DNA from: Paenibacillus xylanilyticus
GTDB lineage: Bacteria > Bacillota > Bacilli > Paenibacillales > Paenibacillaceae
Direction: 5' to 3'
DNA: 64,000 nt
NCBI RefSeq assembly: GCF_009664365.1
Contig: NZ_CP044310.1
Coordinates: forward strand, 5,767,501-5,831,500
The notes beneath the pieces were generated by a model. That model was not told the DNA's origin, did not search any database, and worked only from the letters and a program-made list of their open reading frames with translations. The translations under genes were made by a program, and so were the position numbers. Shown in pieces: positions 35,216 to 44,225 of this stretch; positions within the stretch are counted from its first letter, which is position 1, and the number at the start of each line of letters is the position of its first letter.

Positions 35216-36913
35216 TCACTCCCGCACTCTTTCAATTTGATCCAGTACTTCCTTCAACTTTTCTGCTTCTTTCCTGATTTCACGGTCGTCCTGACGTTTG
35301 AGTGTTTCTTCGAACTGCAGCATGGCCTCGGCTATGATCGTACGGTACTCGGCCAGTGATTCTTCATACATCCGTTCTCCGCGAGCCAGGAGCAATCGGT
35401 TCTCCATCCGATCCCGCGGATGGATCTTGATCGCTTCCAGCGCTTTGAATCGCTCGGCAATTTCCTCTTTGGACAAGTCACTTTCTTTGCCCTGTATGAT
35501 CGCTACCTTTTTCTCCCCTGTCTCCACCGAAGACACTTCCACTTCCAGGATGCCGTTAATATCGTACGTGAAACGGATATCTACGGCCTGTTGCCCCGCG
35601 GGTGCAGGTGGTACCGAGATCGTCAGTTCCCCCAGCTTGACATTGTTCTTCGCCAGCCGGCTCTCTCCCTGATATATATCCGCAGTAATGGATGCCTGAT
35701 TGTTGTGCATGGTATAGTATCGCTCGACCTTACTAACGGGAATGACTGTATTCCGTTCAATGATCGGCGCAAACATGCCTGATTCGAATCGTCCATTGCC
35801 AAGCGACATCGACACAGAGGTCCCCAGTGTATACGGGCATACGTCTGTCAGAATCACTTCCTCCAGATCGGCATGGCGTTCTTTCATTGCGGCTTGGATT
35901 CCCACACCGAGGGCTACAGCCTCATCCGGATGCAGATGGTTCGCAGGCAGTCTGCCGAACAATTTACCTGTAAACGAATAAATAAGCGGCATACGCGTAG
36001 CCCCGCCTACCAGGATTACGGCATCCAGCTCATTGAGTTTGACTGAAGCATCGCGCAATGCACGCTCGACCGGTTTTTGCAATCTTGCCAGTAACGGTTT
36101 AGCCGCTTGATCAAATTTTGCACGGTCAACATGAAGTTCCTTTACTCCCTCTTCCAGCGTCAAGGACATCGTACCTTCTCGTCCATCAACAAGAGCACGT
36201 TTGCAAGATTCGGCCTGCTTCCAAAGGGCGGACTGTGCCTTGCCTGACAACGTATCATGCTCAATCTGATGCTGCTCGGCAAACATGTCCGCCAGTAGTC
36301 TTGTGAAATCCTCGCCCCCCAGGAAGTTATCTCCGGCAACCGACTTCACTTCCATAATCTGATCAAACAGTTCCAGGACCGATACATCAAATGTACCGCC
36401 GCCCAGATCGAATACCAGGAATTTCGTCTCTGGCTGCTGCTGATGCAGACCGTACGCTATGGCTGCTGCTGTGGGTTCGCTGAGCAAGCGCTCGACCTTG
36501 AGACCGGCCAGTTCTCCTGCCCGCTGTGTGGCCTTGCGCTGGGCATCGTTGAAATACGCGGGCACGCTAATAACCGCTTCAGTCACGGATTCCCCCAGGT
36601 AGGCTTCAGCATCCGCCTTCAGCGATTTCAATATAAAAGCCGATAATTCTTCCGGCAAAAAATGATATGTACCCAAATGGAATGTTCGCCCGGTCCCCAT
36701 ATACCTCTTGAAGACAGAAGCAGTCCGCTCGGGATGTGTTATCAGCCGCTCTTTGGCCACTTCACCGACGAGCATCTCCCCGTTGTCGTCGACACTAACG
36801 ACGGAAGGCGTCAGGCGGTTGCCGAGTGCATTTGGAATAATAACGGGTTCTCCGCCAGCCCAGCAGGATACCAGGCTGTTCGTTGTTCCCAGATCAATAC
36901 CGATGATTGTCAT
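35216..36913 (-). CDS. hscC: HscC-like Hsp70 chaperone
   Basis: A 565-residue Hsp70, shorter than DnaK (about 610-640) and close to Escherichia coli HscC. ATPase domain: IGIDLGTTNSLVSCW, PAYFNDAQRKATQRAGELAG, EPTAAAIAYG, FDLGGGTFDVSVLELFD and VGGATRMPLI. Substrate domain from about 375: DVCPYTLGTSVSM and ADIYQGESRLAKNNVKLGEL. The lid region is short. It is first gene of a three-gene operon with a J/TPR protein and a DUF1266 protein. It is not the housekeeping DnaK, which would be expected with grpE and dnaJ. Confidence 0.85.
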   Translation of the reverse strand: MTIIGIDLGTTNSLVSCWAGGEPVIIPNALGNRLTPSVVSVDDNGEMLVGEVAKERLITHPERTASVFKRYMGTGRTFHLGTYHFLPEELSAFILKSLKADAEAYLGESVTEAVISVPAYFNDAQRKATQRAGELAGLKVERLLSEPTAAAIAYGLHQQQPETKFLVFDLGGGTFDVSVLELFDQIMEVKSVAGDNFLGGEDFTRLLADMFAEQHQIEHDTLSGKAQSALWKQAESCKRALVDGREGTMSLTLEEGVKELHVDRAKFDQAAKPLLARLQKPVERALRDASVKLNELDAVILVGGATRMPLIYSFTGKLFGRLPANHLHPDEAVALGVGIQAAMKERHADLEEVILTDVCPYTLGTSVSMSLGNGRFESGMFAPIIERNTVIPVSKVERYYTMHNNQASITADIYQGESRLAKNNVKLGELTISVPPAPAGQQAVDIRFTYDINGILEVEVSSVETGEKKVAIIQGKESDLSKEEIAERFKALEAIKIHPRDRMENRLLLARGERMYEESLAEYRTIIAEAMLQFEETLKRQDDREIRKEAEKLKEVLDQIERVRE

Positions 36914-36972
36914 GGAGTACTTACCCTCTTTCTGTTCAACATCTATAAAATGTACAGGACAATCCCACAGAC

Positions 36973-36997
36973 CTTGTTATATGCTGGCATATACAAG
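36973..36997. promoter_or_regulatory. Inverted repeat in the hscC leader/promoter region
   Basis: Arms of 12 and 11 bases with a single bulge, 60 bases upstream of the hscC ATG. Could be an operator or a leader hairpin. It is not a CIRCE element (TTAGCACTC-N9-GAGTGCTAA). Confidence 0.45.
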
Positions 36998-37152
36998 TCC
37001 GGCATACCGGATGGACCCTGTCTAATTCATTCCTTAACGAACAATTTATCATAGATTAACAACCTGAGGACATAGGTATAACTTCACTGATTTACCCAAA
37101 AGCAGGCACCACGAATCAGACCCTTGGCACCTTCCCTACCTAATTACAGCCC

Positions 37153-37181
37153 AAAAACCGGATACACAAATGTGCACCCGG
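37153..37181 (-). terminator. Terminator of the ABC-2 exporter operon
   Basis: Reverse strand: CCGGGTGCA pairs with TGTATCCGG (two G-U pairs) around CATTTG and is followed by TTTTT, about 75 bases past the permease stop. Confidence 0.7.
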
Positions 37182-37255
37182 CCGTTCGAATTTATGGAAG
37201 TCTTTCTAGTGATTAATTGAACCAATCCTGAATGGTCGCAGCATATTTCCATAGG

Positions 37256-38440
37256 TTATGCGTCTACACCAGGCTGATTAGGACGGAGAATAACCGATCC
37301 GACCGTCAGCAATATGGCAGCCATGCCACACAGAATGAGCAGAGGCAGTTTGATGTCGGACAGCGTGCCGCCTGCAGAGATGGTTTCAACCGCTTGGATC
37401 GTCCATTTTTGCGGGACAACGTTGGCCAGCTTTTGCATATAATCCGGCATAATCGACAGCGGCCAGAAGCACCCGCCGATCATGCAGGTTGGTGTGATAA
37501 TAAGCGAATTCAGGACGTTTGCGTTTTTGGATTCGCGGATCAATCCGGCCACCGTACTCGCAATCCCCATGGATACCAGCATAAAGGCAGCCAGGATGAG
37601 GAAATGTACGCCAAATGGAATACCCGCGTCATAGTGCAGCACCCACCTGCTGATCCCCAGCACAAGCACAATCTGAATCATGCCGATGGCAAAGCTGCCC
37701 AGGAAGTTACCGAGGGCAATTTCATATGCACGAACAGGAGCAGTGTACACTCTGGCCATCGTCCGCTGCCTGCGGTCTTCCATAATGACAGCTACTGCGC
37801 TAGTCAGCAGCCCCATCATGAACATGATTGTAAATCCAGTCACATTGTTCAGTCCTGGTTTGGGATACATCTGCAGGTCGGTAGCTTCGCCGGAGATCTG
37901 ATGTTCCGCCGTTTTCTGCAGCAGCTGTTCGAATGGCTCTTGAGTTGCTGCCGATTCTGCAATCTGTTCTTGACTTGATGCTGCACTCGTTGCCGCCATC
38001 ACAACCTGGGCCGACTGATGGAGTCCGCCAGCCATCCCTTCCACTGCAGCCCGCAGCGTGTAGGAGCTCTCACTGACACGGAGTTCAACCAGCTCGATCG
38101 ATACCTGCTTCCCTTGCAGCAAGTCATCCGTATAATGAGCAGGTATGATGATCCCCGCATTCCCCTTTTGCCGGGTTATCGCTTCTCGCAGTTCTGCCTC
38201 CGTGTCCATCGGCTTGAGCAGATATTCTTCCTTGCTCGCAAGTTCGTTCACAATCCATGCACCGGCTGCCCCTTGGTCCTCGTTTACATAAGGAATAACG
38301 GCCCGCGTGGCTTGCTCGCTCCCAAATAACGCAACTGCTCCTGTGACAACAAGGCAGGGAAGCAGCAGGAATGCCATAAACCCCCGTTTGCGTCCTATGG
38401 TGCGTTTGATCATTAACCAGGCAATATTCAGACTATTCAT
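37256..38440 (-). CDS. ABC-2 type exporter permease, second subunit
   Basis: A 394-residue ABC-2 permease: one N-terminal helix (GFMAFLLLPCLVVTGAV), a large extracytoplasmic loop about 45-200, then five hydrophobic segments. These include FTIMFMMGLLTSAVAVIMED and the conserved TIQAVETI-type end. It overlaps the preceding permease gene by eight bases, so the two are translationally coupled and probably form a heterodimer with the upstream ATPase. Substrate unknown; the divergent two-component system suggests a stress- or drug-induced efflux pump. Confidence 0.85.
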   Translation of the reverse strand: MNSLNIAWLMIKRTIGRKRGFMAFLLLPCLVVTGAVALFGSEQATRAVIPYVNEDQGAAGAWIVNELASKEEYLLKPMDTEAELREAITRQKGNAGIIIPAHYTDDLLQGKQVSIELVELRVSESSYTLRAAVEGMAGGLHQSAQVVMAATSAASSQEQIAESAATQEPFEQLLQKTAEHQISGEATDLQMYPKPGLNNVTGFTIMFMMGLLTSAVAVIMEDRRQRTMARVYTAPVRAYEIALGNFLGSFAIGMIQIVLVLGISRWVLHYDAGIPFGVHFLILAAFMLVSMGIASTVAGLIRESKNANVLNSLIITPTCMIGGCFWPLSIMPDYMQKLANVVPQKWTIQAVETISAGGTLSDIKLPLLILCGMAAILLTVGSVILRPNQPGVDA

Positions 38441-39617
38441 AGCGGTATCCCACCTTCCCGTAGATCACAGCTGCAATGGCAAGCAAGACCGCACTCACCA
38501 CACCGAGCATGAGGATATTGTGCATAATCTCGCTCATCGATGCGTTCAGCATCATGCGCAGGAAACTTTGCAGAGCCCAGTGATTCACCGTAAATTCACC
38601 AATCCGCTGTACAAAATCAATGGCAATCGGCGTGAAGCCGCCGCTAATAAACGTCATGGCAATGATGATGCCCTGCATTAACGCACTTGCAGATGCTGCA
38701 CTTTTGCTCACGAGTGCCACAATTACACCAATCATCATTGAAGATATGGTGATCAGAACGCAGATCAGAACAATCAGCCAAGGATGTGTCCCCCAATTCA
38801 CGCCGTATAACCAATAGGTCATCAGAACAATAATCAGCGCCTGCATGAAAGCCAGGAGGCTGTTGCCCGCAATTTTCCCTGCAAAAATGACACCATTGCC
38901 TACGGGAGCGGCCTGCAGACGGGTTAAGGTTTTCTTGTCCCGCTCACTAAAAAGGCTGCTGGTCGTCGTCATGCCTGCGTATAACATGAACATGGCCAGC
39001 ATGGATGCAGCATAATATTGAGAGGCACTGTATGAGGTACCTGCCGTCCCAGGATTGCTGACGTTAACATAAGAGATATCGGCTGAGCCCTCTTCAGTCA
39101 TGGATGCCACGGCCATGCTTGCTTCCGGTCCCAACACTTCCACTGCTGCCATATGCCTGTTCAGTTCATCCGTGAAGCGGGTAAACAACGTCTCACCTAC
39201 GATGTTCAGTGTGCCGTCTTTCCCCAGAATCCATTGCAGCTTCGCATTTTCCCCCTTCGCCATCCGTTCCTCCAGATCGGGTGGGATCAAGACTGCAAAA
39301 TCGAGTTCACCTTGCCGGAGATCACGTTCTGCTTCCTCCTCCGACGTAAAATGCTGTACTTTCATCATGTCGGATATAGCCGGAGCCGCTACAAATGCGT
39401 TCAAGGCTTGCGTGACTGAACCTGAATTCGAACCTGTCTGAATCACTCCCACGCGTACCTGTCCAGGCACATTGTCCTTCCCCGTATCCATCGTACTGGA
39501 TAACGCGGCTCCCAAAATAAAGATGAGCAGCAGCGGTAGAACAAACAGATTGAGGAGAACAGATCGGATTCTTAAAATCCGCCTTATTTCAAACATGCAA
39601 ATATGCCAAATGTTCAT
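38433..39617 (-). CDS. ABC-2 type exporter permease, first subunit
   Basis: A 394-residue ABC-2 permease homologous in layout to its neighbour: helix SVLLNLFVLPLLLIFILGAA, external loop about 45-200, then five helices with SLFSERDKKTLTRLQAAPVG before the second. The start is ATG 39617, eight bases after AGGAGG; a GTG nine bases earlier overlaps that site. It begins 12 bases after the ATPase gene. Confidence 0.87.
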   Translation of the reverse strand: MNIWHICMFEIRRILRIRSVLLNLFVLPLLLIFILGAALSSTMDTGKDNVPGQVRVGVIQTGSNSGSVTQALNAFVAAPAISDMMKVQHFTSEEEAERDLRQGELDFAVLIPPDLEERMAKGENAKLQWILGKDGTLNIVGETLFTRFTDELNRHMAAVEVLGPEASMAVASMTEEGSADISYVNVSNPGTAGTSYSASQYYAASMLAMFMLYAGMTTTSSLFSERDKKTLTRLQAAPVGNGVIFAGKIAGNSLLAFMQALIIVLMTYWLYGVNWGTHPWLIVLICVLITISSMMIGVIVALVSKSAASASALMQGIIIAMTFISGGFTPIAIDFVQRIGEFTVNHWALQSFLRMMLNASMSEIMHNILMLGVVSAVLLAIAAVIYGKVGYRYE

Positions 39618-39629
39618 CCATGCCACCTC

Positions 39630-40565
39630 CTAATCCCGCAGCGTTCGACCGGTCAGATTGAGGAACAATGTCTCCAGATCGGGCTCTTCAACCTGGAGCG
39701 ACTGAATGGCAATCTCGTGTTTGCTGCAGATGAAAAGGATATCCTGTAGATCCTGCTGCGCCGAAGGCAGCGTAATAGTCAGGGTGTCTCCTGCCACTTC
39801 TACTGCACGCACACGCGGATGAAGCCTTAGTTCCTCAACGGCACCGGGGCCAATTCCCGAAGCGCTTAGCACGATTTTCTCCTCGGATGCTACCCGCTCT
39901 CTCAGCTCCGCTTCGGTTCCACAGGCAATGATGTGTCCCTGATCCATGATCGCCACCCGGTTACTGATTGCCGCAACTTCCTCCATGTAATGGCTTGTAT
40001 AGATAATGGTTGATCCCATCTTGTTAAGCGTGCGCACAGATTCCAGAATATGATTTCTCGACTGGGGATCAATTCCGACTGTTGGCTCATCCATAATAAT
40101 CAGATCCGGCCGGTGCATAATGGCACATGCGATGTTCAGCCTGCGTTTCATCCCGCCAGAGAAAGTGGACGGGGCATCCTTCGCTTTATCCTGAAGCCCG
40201 ACAAATTCGAGCGATTCCTGCACCCTCTCCTTCAACAGTTTCCCGCGCAGTCCGTATAGTCTGGCAAAAAAAGTGACATTCTCCGCAGCCGTCATCGCTT
40301 CATACAGCGCCAGATCCTGCGGCACAAGTCCAATCTTGCGTTTGACTTCAAGCGGTCGCTCCTTGACTGAGATGCCATTCAGCCGGATTTCACCCTGATC
40401 GATGCTGAGCAGACCTGCAATCATACTGATGGTGGTGCTTTTGCCTGCTCCGTTCGGTCCCAAGAGTCCAAATATCTCCCCCCGCTCCACACTCAGGTTC
40501 AAGTGATCGACCGAAAGCTTGCTGCCGTACCGTTTTACCACATGTTCCATTTCAAGAATAGCCAT
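39630..40565 (-). CDS. ABC exporter ATPase (DrrA-like)
   Basis: A 311-residue ABC ATPase with Walker A GPNGAGKST (36-44), Q-loop VPQDLALYE, signature FSGGMKRR and Walker B LIIMDEPTVGIDP. The C-terminal 80 residues are an extension typical of DrrA/YvfR-type multidrug or antibiotic exporters. First gene of a leftward three-gene operon with two permeases; divergent from a histidine kinase/response regulator pair. Confidence 0.9.
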   Translation of the reverse strand: MAILEMEHVVKRYGSKLSVDHLNLSVERGEIFGLLGPNGAGKSTTISMIAGLLSIDQGEIRLNGISVKERPLEVKRKIGLVPQDLALYEAMTAAENVTFFARLYGLRGKLLKERVQESLEFVGLQDKAKDAPSTFSGGMKRRLNIACAIMHRPDLIIMDEPTVGIDPQSRNHILESVRTLNKMGSTIIYTSHYMEEVAAISNRVAIMDQGHIIACGTEAELRERVASEEKIVLSASGIGPGAVEELRLHPRVRAVEVAGDTLTITLPSAQQDLQDILFICSKHEIAIQSLQVEEPDLETLFLNLTGRTLRD

Positions 40566-40667
40566 CGCTCATACACTCCTCTTCCACTCCAGCATCCCGC
40601 CGCCAGATTTCATATTTGTATTGTACCGAATCCCATGGTCCCGCGAAGGTACGAAAGGTCATAAGAT

Positions 40668-40689
40668 GGAGGTGACTTAAGTCATCTCC
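40668..40689. promoter_or_regulatory. 22-bp palindrome, putative response-regulator operator
   Basis: GGAGGTGACTTAAGTCATCTCC is symmetric except for one position pair, with a perfect TGACTTAAGTCA core. It lies between the divergent ABC exporter and kinase/regulator genes and overlaps the -35 position of the kinase promoter, where an activator would bind. Confidence 0.6.
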
Positions 40690-40707
40690 TTCATATGAAG
40701 CATGCTG

Positions 40708-40716
40708 TGCTATAAT
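40708..40716 (+). promoter_or_regulatory. Extended -10 promoter of the kinase/regulator operon
   Basis: TGCTATAAT is an extended -10 with a perfect hexamer. The -35 position (40688-40693, CCTTCA) does not match consensus. This suggests activation from the adjacent palindrome. Confidence 0.6.
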
Positions 40717-40773
40717 CAGGGGTGCATTACCCGTAATTTCCCATTCCATTTTTAAAAAGGATGTTTCTTACCT

Positions 40774-42039
40774 ATGCCGATGCGTATACTGCAATACGGT
40801 TTAATTCTCGTTCCTGCGGTCCTGTACCTTTTGATGCTGCCTTTGGACCAGGAAGATTTATATACGCTGTATATCATCATTGCCCTGGGACTCGCTGTCT
40901 GCAAGGACTTTGCCCGTTCTCGTGCTTGGTATGTGCTGCTCATCCTGGCTGAAATGCTCTGGAGCTGCTGGCTGATTGCTGTATACGGACCCTTCATGTT
41001 GTTTTTGTCCTTATCCATACTCTATGTGTATATGTATCGACTTGAAGGGACATCCCGCTGGTTGATGTTGGGGGCACAGCTTGTCGCCACAAATATAGCG
41101 TTACACTGGCAATACGCTCCGCCTCAAGAGCTGCTTCCTTGGTTTGCTTCAGTTCCTACGGAACCTAAAATTCCCTTCCTGGAGGAGACAGCGGGAAGAA
41201 TGGTCGGGAACCTGATCCTTGTCCTTACCGCCGCACTCTCCTGGCAGGGTTCCAGAATGGCGAGCAGTCGCGGACAGCTGGAACAGGTATATGACGAGCT
41301 TCGCAGTAAACATTACGAGCTTCAAGACGCTCGAGCACAACTGCTGCTGTTCACGAAGCAGCTTGAGGGGGTGGCTCAGGAGGAAGAACGGACCCGGATT
41401 TCAAGGCAGCTTCATGATGATATTGGACACCGCCTCATTCGTACGAAAATGATGTCCGAGGCTGCCCTGTTGACCCTTCCTTTGGATAATGAACAAGGCA
41501 CGGAAATGGTGAGACAAATACGCGATCAATTGGCGGCAAGCATGGATGATATGCGTTCTACGCTTCACAAACTGCGTTCCAGTTCGTATGTGTCCGAAGC
41601 CTACGCACTGGATCTCCTTCTGGAAGAGGTGGGCAGGGAGACGGGGGTGAAGACGAGTTATGAAGTCCGCGGTTCATCCCGTGAGCTGTATCCGAGCATG
41701 CAGATCGTACTATATAAAAATGCCAAAGAAGCGCTAACCAATGCCCTGAGACATGGAAACGCCAGCACAATTACGGTGGAAGTGGAGTTCGGGGAACGTG
41801 AGGTCTGCATGTCCGTCAGCAATGATGGAGTAATCAGAACAGAGCAGTCTGCAAGAGCCAAGCCTGAGGCAACACAATCGAACCGCAGCATAGCAGCAGA
41901 TTCGAGCCCATCGGGAATGGGGCACGAAGGAATGCGACTCCGTACAGAATCCATTGGAGGCCGGCTTGAGATCCGGCAGGCTTACCCTTACACCGTAACT
42001 ACACGTTTGCCCATGATGAAGAAGGCTGATCTGATCTAA
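40774..42039 (+). CDS. Membrane sensor histidine kinase (HisKA_3)
   Basis: A 421-residue kinase with about five N-terminal membrane helices (1-155), a coiled-coil stretch (165-205), the H-box with H214 in RISRQLHDDIGHR, an N-box NAKEALTNALRHG and a G-box GMGHEGMRLR. This is the NarL-partner (LiaS/DesK-like) kinase type without an obvious extracellular sensor domain, so it may sense the membrane or its transporter. It is followed eight bases later by its regulator gene. Confidence 0.9.
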   Translation: MPMRILQYGLILVPAVLYLLMLPLDQEDLYTLYIIIALGLAVCKDFARSRAWYVLLILAEMLWSCWLIAVYGPFMLFLSLSILYVYMYRLEGTSRWLMLGAQLVATNIALHWQYAPPQELLPWFASVPTEPKIPFLEETAGRMVGNLILVLTAALSWQGSRMASSRGQLEQVYDELRSKHYELQDARAQLLLFTKQLEGVAQEEERTRISRQLHDDIGHRLIRTKMMSEAALLTLPLDNEQGTEMVRQIRDQLAASMDDMRSTLHKLRSSSYVSEAYALDLLLEEVGRETGVKTSYEVRGSSRELYPSMQIVLYKNAKEALTNALRHGNASTITVEVEFGEREVCMSVSNDGVIRTEQSARAKPEATQSNRSIAADSSPSGMGHEGMRLRTESIGGRLEIRQAYPYTVTTRLPMMKKADLI

Positions 42040-42050
42040 GAAAGGAAGTG

Positions 42051-42755
42051 ATGGTGCCCATGTCAGAACGAATGGAACCAAGTAACCATAAGGAAGCTGA
42101 ACAAATCCAGCCCATTCGGCTGATTCTCACGGATGATGACTCTTTTATTCGCGAGAGCCTGAAGGTGCTGCTCGGACTTGATCCCGGCATTATCGTCACG
42201 GGTACGGCCTCCAATGGACGTGAGGCACTTGAGCTGCTGGAGTCAGGAACCACTGCCGACGTTGTATTGATGGATATCCGCATGCCGGATTGCAATGGCG
42301 TGGAGGGCACCCGTATCATCAAGTCCCGTTTTCCTGATATGCGTGTTCTGATGCTGACGACATTTGACGACGACGAATATATTATCCAGGCTCTGCAGAA
42401 CGGTGCTAGCGGTTATTTGCTCAAAAATGTACCTCCCGACCGAATTATTCAAGGCATCAAAACAGTACATAACGGTGATATGCTGATTCACCCCGATATT
42501 GCCCGCAAGCTTGCAGGGCTGCTACGTCCGGCTGCGGCTCCCCAATCACATCCACTTCCACCTCTTGATACTTACGGTCTGACACGAATGGAACTGGCCG
42601 TTGCAGAAGCGATATCGGAGGGGCTGTCCAACAAGGAAATTGCGGCTAAACTATTCTTGAGTGAAGGTACGGTCAAAAACTATGTCACCGAAATTCTCGG
42701 AAAACTAAGCCTGCGTGATCGGACACAGATCGCCATCTTTATGTTGAAGAATTAG
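42051..42755 (+). CDS. NarL/LuxR-family response regulator
   Basis: A 234-residue regulator. The receiver has acidic pocket LTDDDS, phospho-acceptor D75 in VVLMDIRMPD, the conserved Thr in MLTTFDDD and Lys in YLLKNVPPD. The C-terminal HTH has LTRMELAVAEAISEGLSNKE and SEGTVKNYVTEILGKL. The start is ambiguous among GTG 42048, ATG 42051, GTG 42054 and ATG 42060 after AAAGGA; I use 42051. Likely target: the palindrome at 40668-40689 controlling this operon and the divergent exporter. Confidence 0.9.
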   Translation: MVPMSERMEPSNHKEAEQIQPIRLILTDDDSFIRESLKVLLGLDPGIIVTGTASNGREALELLESGTTADVVLMDIRMPDCNGVEGTRIIKSRFPDMRVLMLTTFDDDEYIIQALQNGASGYLLKNVPPDRIIQGIKTVHNGDMLIHPDIARKLAGLLRPAAAPQSHPLPPLDTYGLTRMELAVAEAISEGLSNKEIAAKLFLSEGTVKNYVTEILGKLSLRDRTQIAIFMLKN

Positions 42756-42767
42756 ATTCAAATAGCA

Positions 42768-42810
42768 TAAAGGGTACTTCCTCGCTGTCCATGCGGTGAA
42801 GTACCCTTTA
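42768..42810. terminator. Bidirectional terminator between regulator and minJ
   Basis: A 13-base perfect stem TAAAGGGTACTTC/GAAGTACCCTTTA with a 17-base loop between convergent genes. T-runs are weak on both sides. Confidence 0.7.
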
Positions 42811-42814
42811 TTGA

Positions 42815-44140
42815 TTACATTTCTACTGTTCCTTGTTCATTCATGCCTGGAGCCGGCAGAGCCAGCGGAGATTCATCATTATGATTATTTTTGCGGCGGG
42901 CAAACAATTTGAGTGTAATGATATGGAACAATGTCAGCGGACGCAGCTGCACTGCCCAAGCTTCATGGCTGACCGGAGCCATAAGCACCCCAAGCTGATG
43001 ATGTTCACCTTCATAGATGGCCCGCTGCATAAATTTGCTCTCACCCTGATGGTTACGAACTTCCAGTTTGCAAAAGGCCGGATTCATCCGCAGTGCGCGA
43101 TGCAGTGCTTCCGGTGAGTCTACCATTACACCGTTCACCTTATACAGCGTCTCTCCTGCTTCGATGCCCAGCTCTGCAGCAGGGCTATCCGGGATAATGC
43201 CAAGCACCTTCAAACCATGGACCGGATGGACATACACCGGACTGCGGTGCTGTTCCTCGAACCCACTGTACCACACCAGAAATTCATGGCCGATAAATGC
43301 TGCCAGAGCAGCAACCAACATAAATGGTGACCACCACGCCGCCAAGAGACTGAGCACAAGCAGGCCTGTCCCGTAGAGTAAGAGCCGCTTGGCGGATATC
43401 TGTACCTTTTGCCCAGGAAGCATACTCTGCGTAACTTCGCCGAATCCAAGCAGGATCGGAAGTGCCATCAGCATATAGCCACCTCCTGCATTCAAGAGAG
43501 GACTCCAAGCGAGTTCTGCTCCGCTCCCCGTTACAGGGACCAGAATCAGCATCGGGATCGGCCAGAAATGCTGCAGCTGGTATCCTCCGACCAGCTTGCC
43601 GCGCTTGCCTTCAAAGAGCAATGGCGAAGCCATGGATACCCCTTGCAAGCGAACCAGCATCGCTTCACCTAGATGCAGTAAGGCAGCCAGTACCAGTAAA
43701 GCAGGCATGTCCAGCGCACGCAATGCCTCCGTGACACTGCCAAGCCATCCCTCTGGCTGCCAGCCTGAGGCCAGGTTCAGGCCAAATTGCACTACGCCAA
43801 GCAGCCCTGCCGCGTAGGCGAAGCACAGATAGCGAATACGGAACAATGCCAGAATTAACGTTGCGGCCCATATGCAAATGACACTGGCAAGTGTAAGGTG
43901 CGCCCCAAGGAAGATGGATATTACCGAGACGATGATGCCAATGACGATACCTCCGAGTAAGGCACGGATCGTCTGGGTGATGGAGCTTTGCAGACGAACA
44001 TGAAACAACCTACGTTCCTGTAATAATTGACGATGATAAATTAGTGCAATCAAAATGACCGCAATATAGTAAAACGGCTGAGTAAACAACTGCAGCAATG
44101 CTTCCCCTAATGTCGTTAACCACGGCCAAGCCCATTCCAT
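42815..44140 (-). CDS. minJ: MinJ-like PDZ membrane protein (division-site topology)
   Basis: A 441-residue membrane protein with seven or eight hydrophobic segments (about 1-300) and a cytoplasmic-side PDZ domain (about 305-385: HGLKVLGIIPDSPAAELGI, AGETLYKVNGVMVDSPEAL). In Bacillus subtilis MinJ bridges DivIVA and MinD. The assignment relies on this domain layout and on the conserved neighbourhood minJ-ctpB-ftsX-ftsE, which is present here. It is separated from ctpB by a terminator. Confidence 0.75.
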   Translation of the reverse strand: MEWAWPWLTTLGEALLQLFTQPFYYIAVILIALIYHRQLLQERRLFHVRLQSSITQTIRALLGGIVIGIIVSVISIFLGAHLTLASVICIWAATLILALFRIRYLCFAYAAGLLGVVQFGLNLASGWQPEGWLGSVTEALRALDMPALLVLAALLHLGEAMLVRLQGVSMASPLLFEGKRGKLVGGYQLQHFWPIPMLILVPVTGSGAELAWSPLLNAGGGYMLMALPILLGFGEVTQSMLPGQKVQISAKRLLLYGTGLLVLSLLAAWWSPFMLVAALAAFIGHEFLVWYSGFEEQHRSPVYVHPVHGLKVLGIIPDSPAAELGIEAGETLYKVNGVMVDSPEALHRALRMNPAFCKLEVRNHQGESKFMQRAIYEGEHHQLGVLMAPVSHEAWAVQLRPLTLFHIITLKLFARRKNNHNDESPLALPAPGMNEQGTVEM

Positions 44141-44175
44141 GATGGCCCGTCACCCCTCTCTTTCAGCCGGTTCAG

Positions 44176-44206
44176 AAAAAAAGAAGGCTGATAATCAGCC
44201 TTCTTA
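44176..44206 (-). terminator. ctpB terminator
   Basis: Near-perfect stem AAGAAGGCTGAT/ATCAGCCTTCTT followed on the reverse strand by a run of seven Ts, 20 bases past the ctpB stop. Confidence 0.92.
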
Positions 44207-44225
44207 ATGGCTTCGACACGACGGT

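Larger units (their letters stand above)
36914..37255. other. 342-base spacer upstream of hscC
   Basis: No gene was recognised. It holds the terminator of the leftward ABC exporter operon (37153-37181). Close to hscC is a dyad with arms CTTGTTATATGC (36973-36984) and GCATATACAAG (36987-36997), whose inner TATATGC-TG-GCATATA is exact. A 12-base palindrome CCGGCATACCGG is at 36999-37010. No clear -35/-10 pair was found. Confidence 0.6.

Noticed and set aside
35216..36913. Hsp70 considered as housekeeping DnaK
   Set aside because: Too short, with a reduced lid, and not linked to hrcA, grpE or dnaJ.
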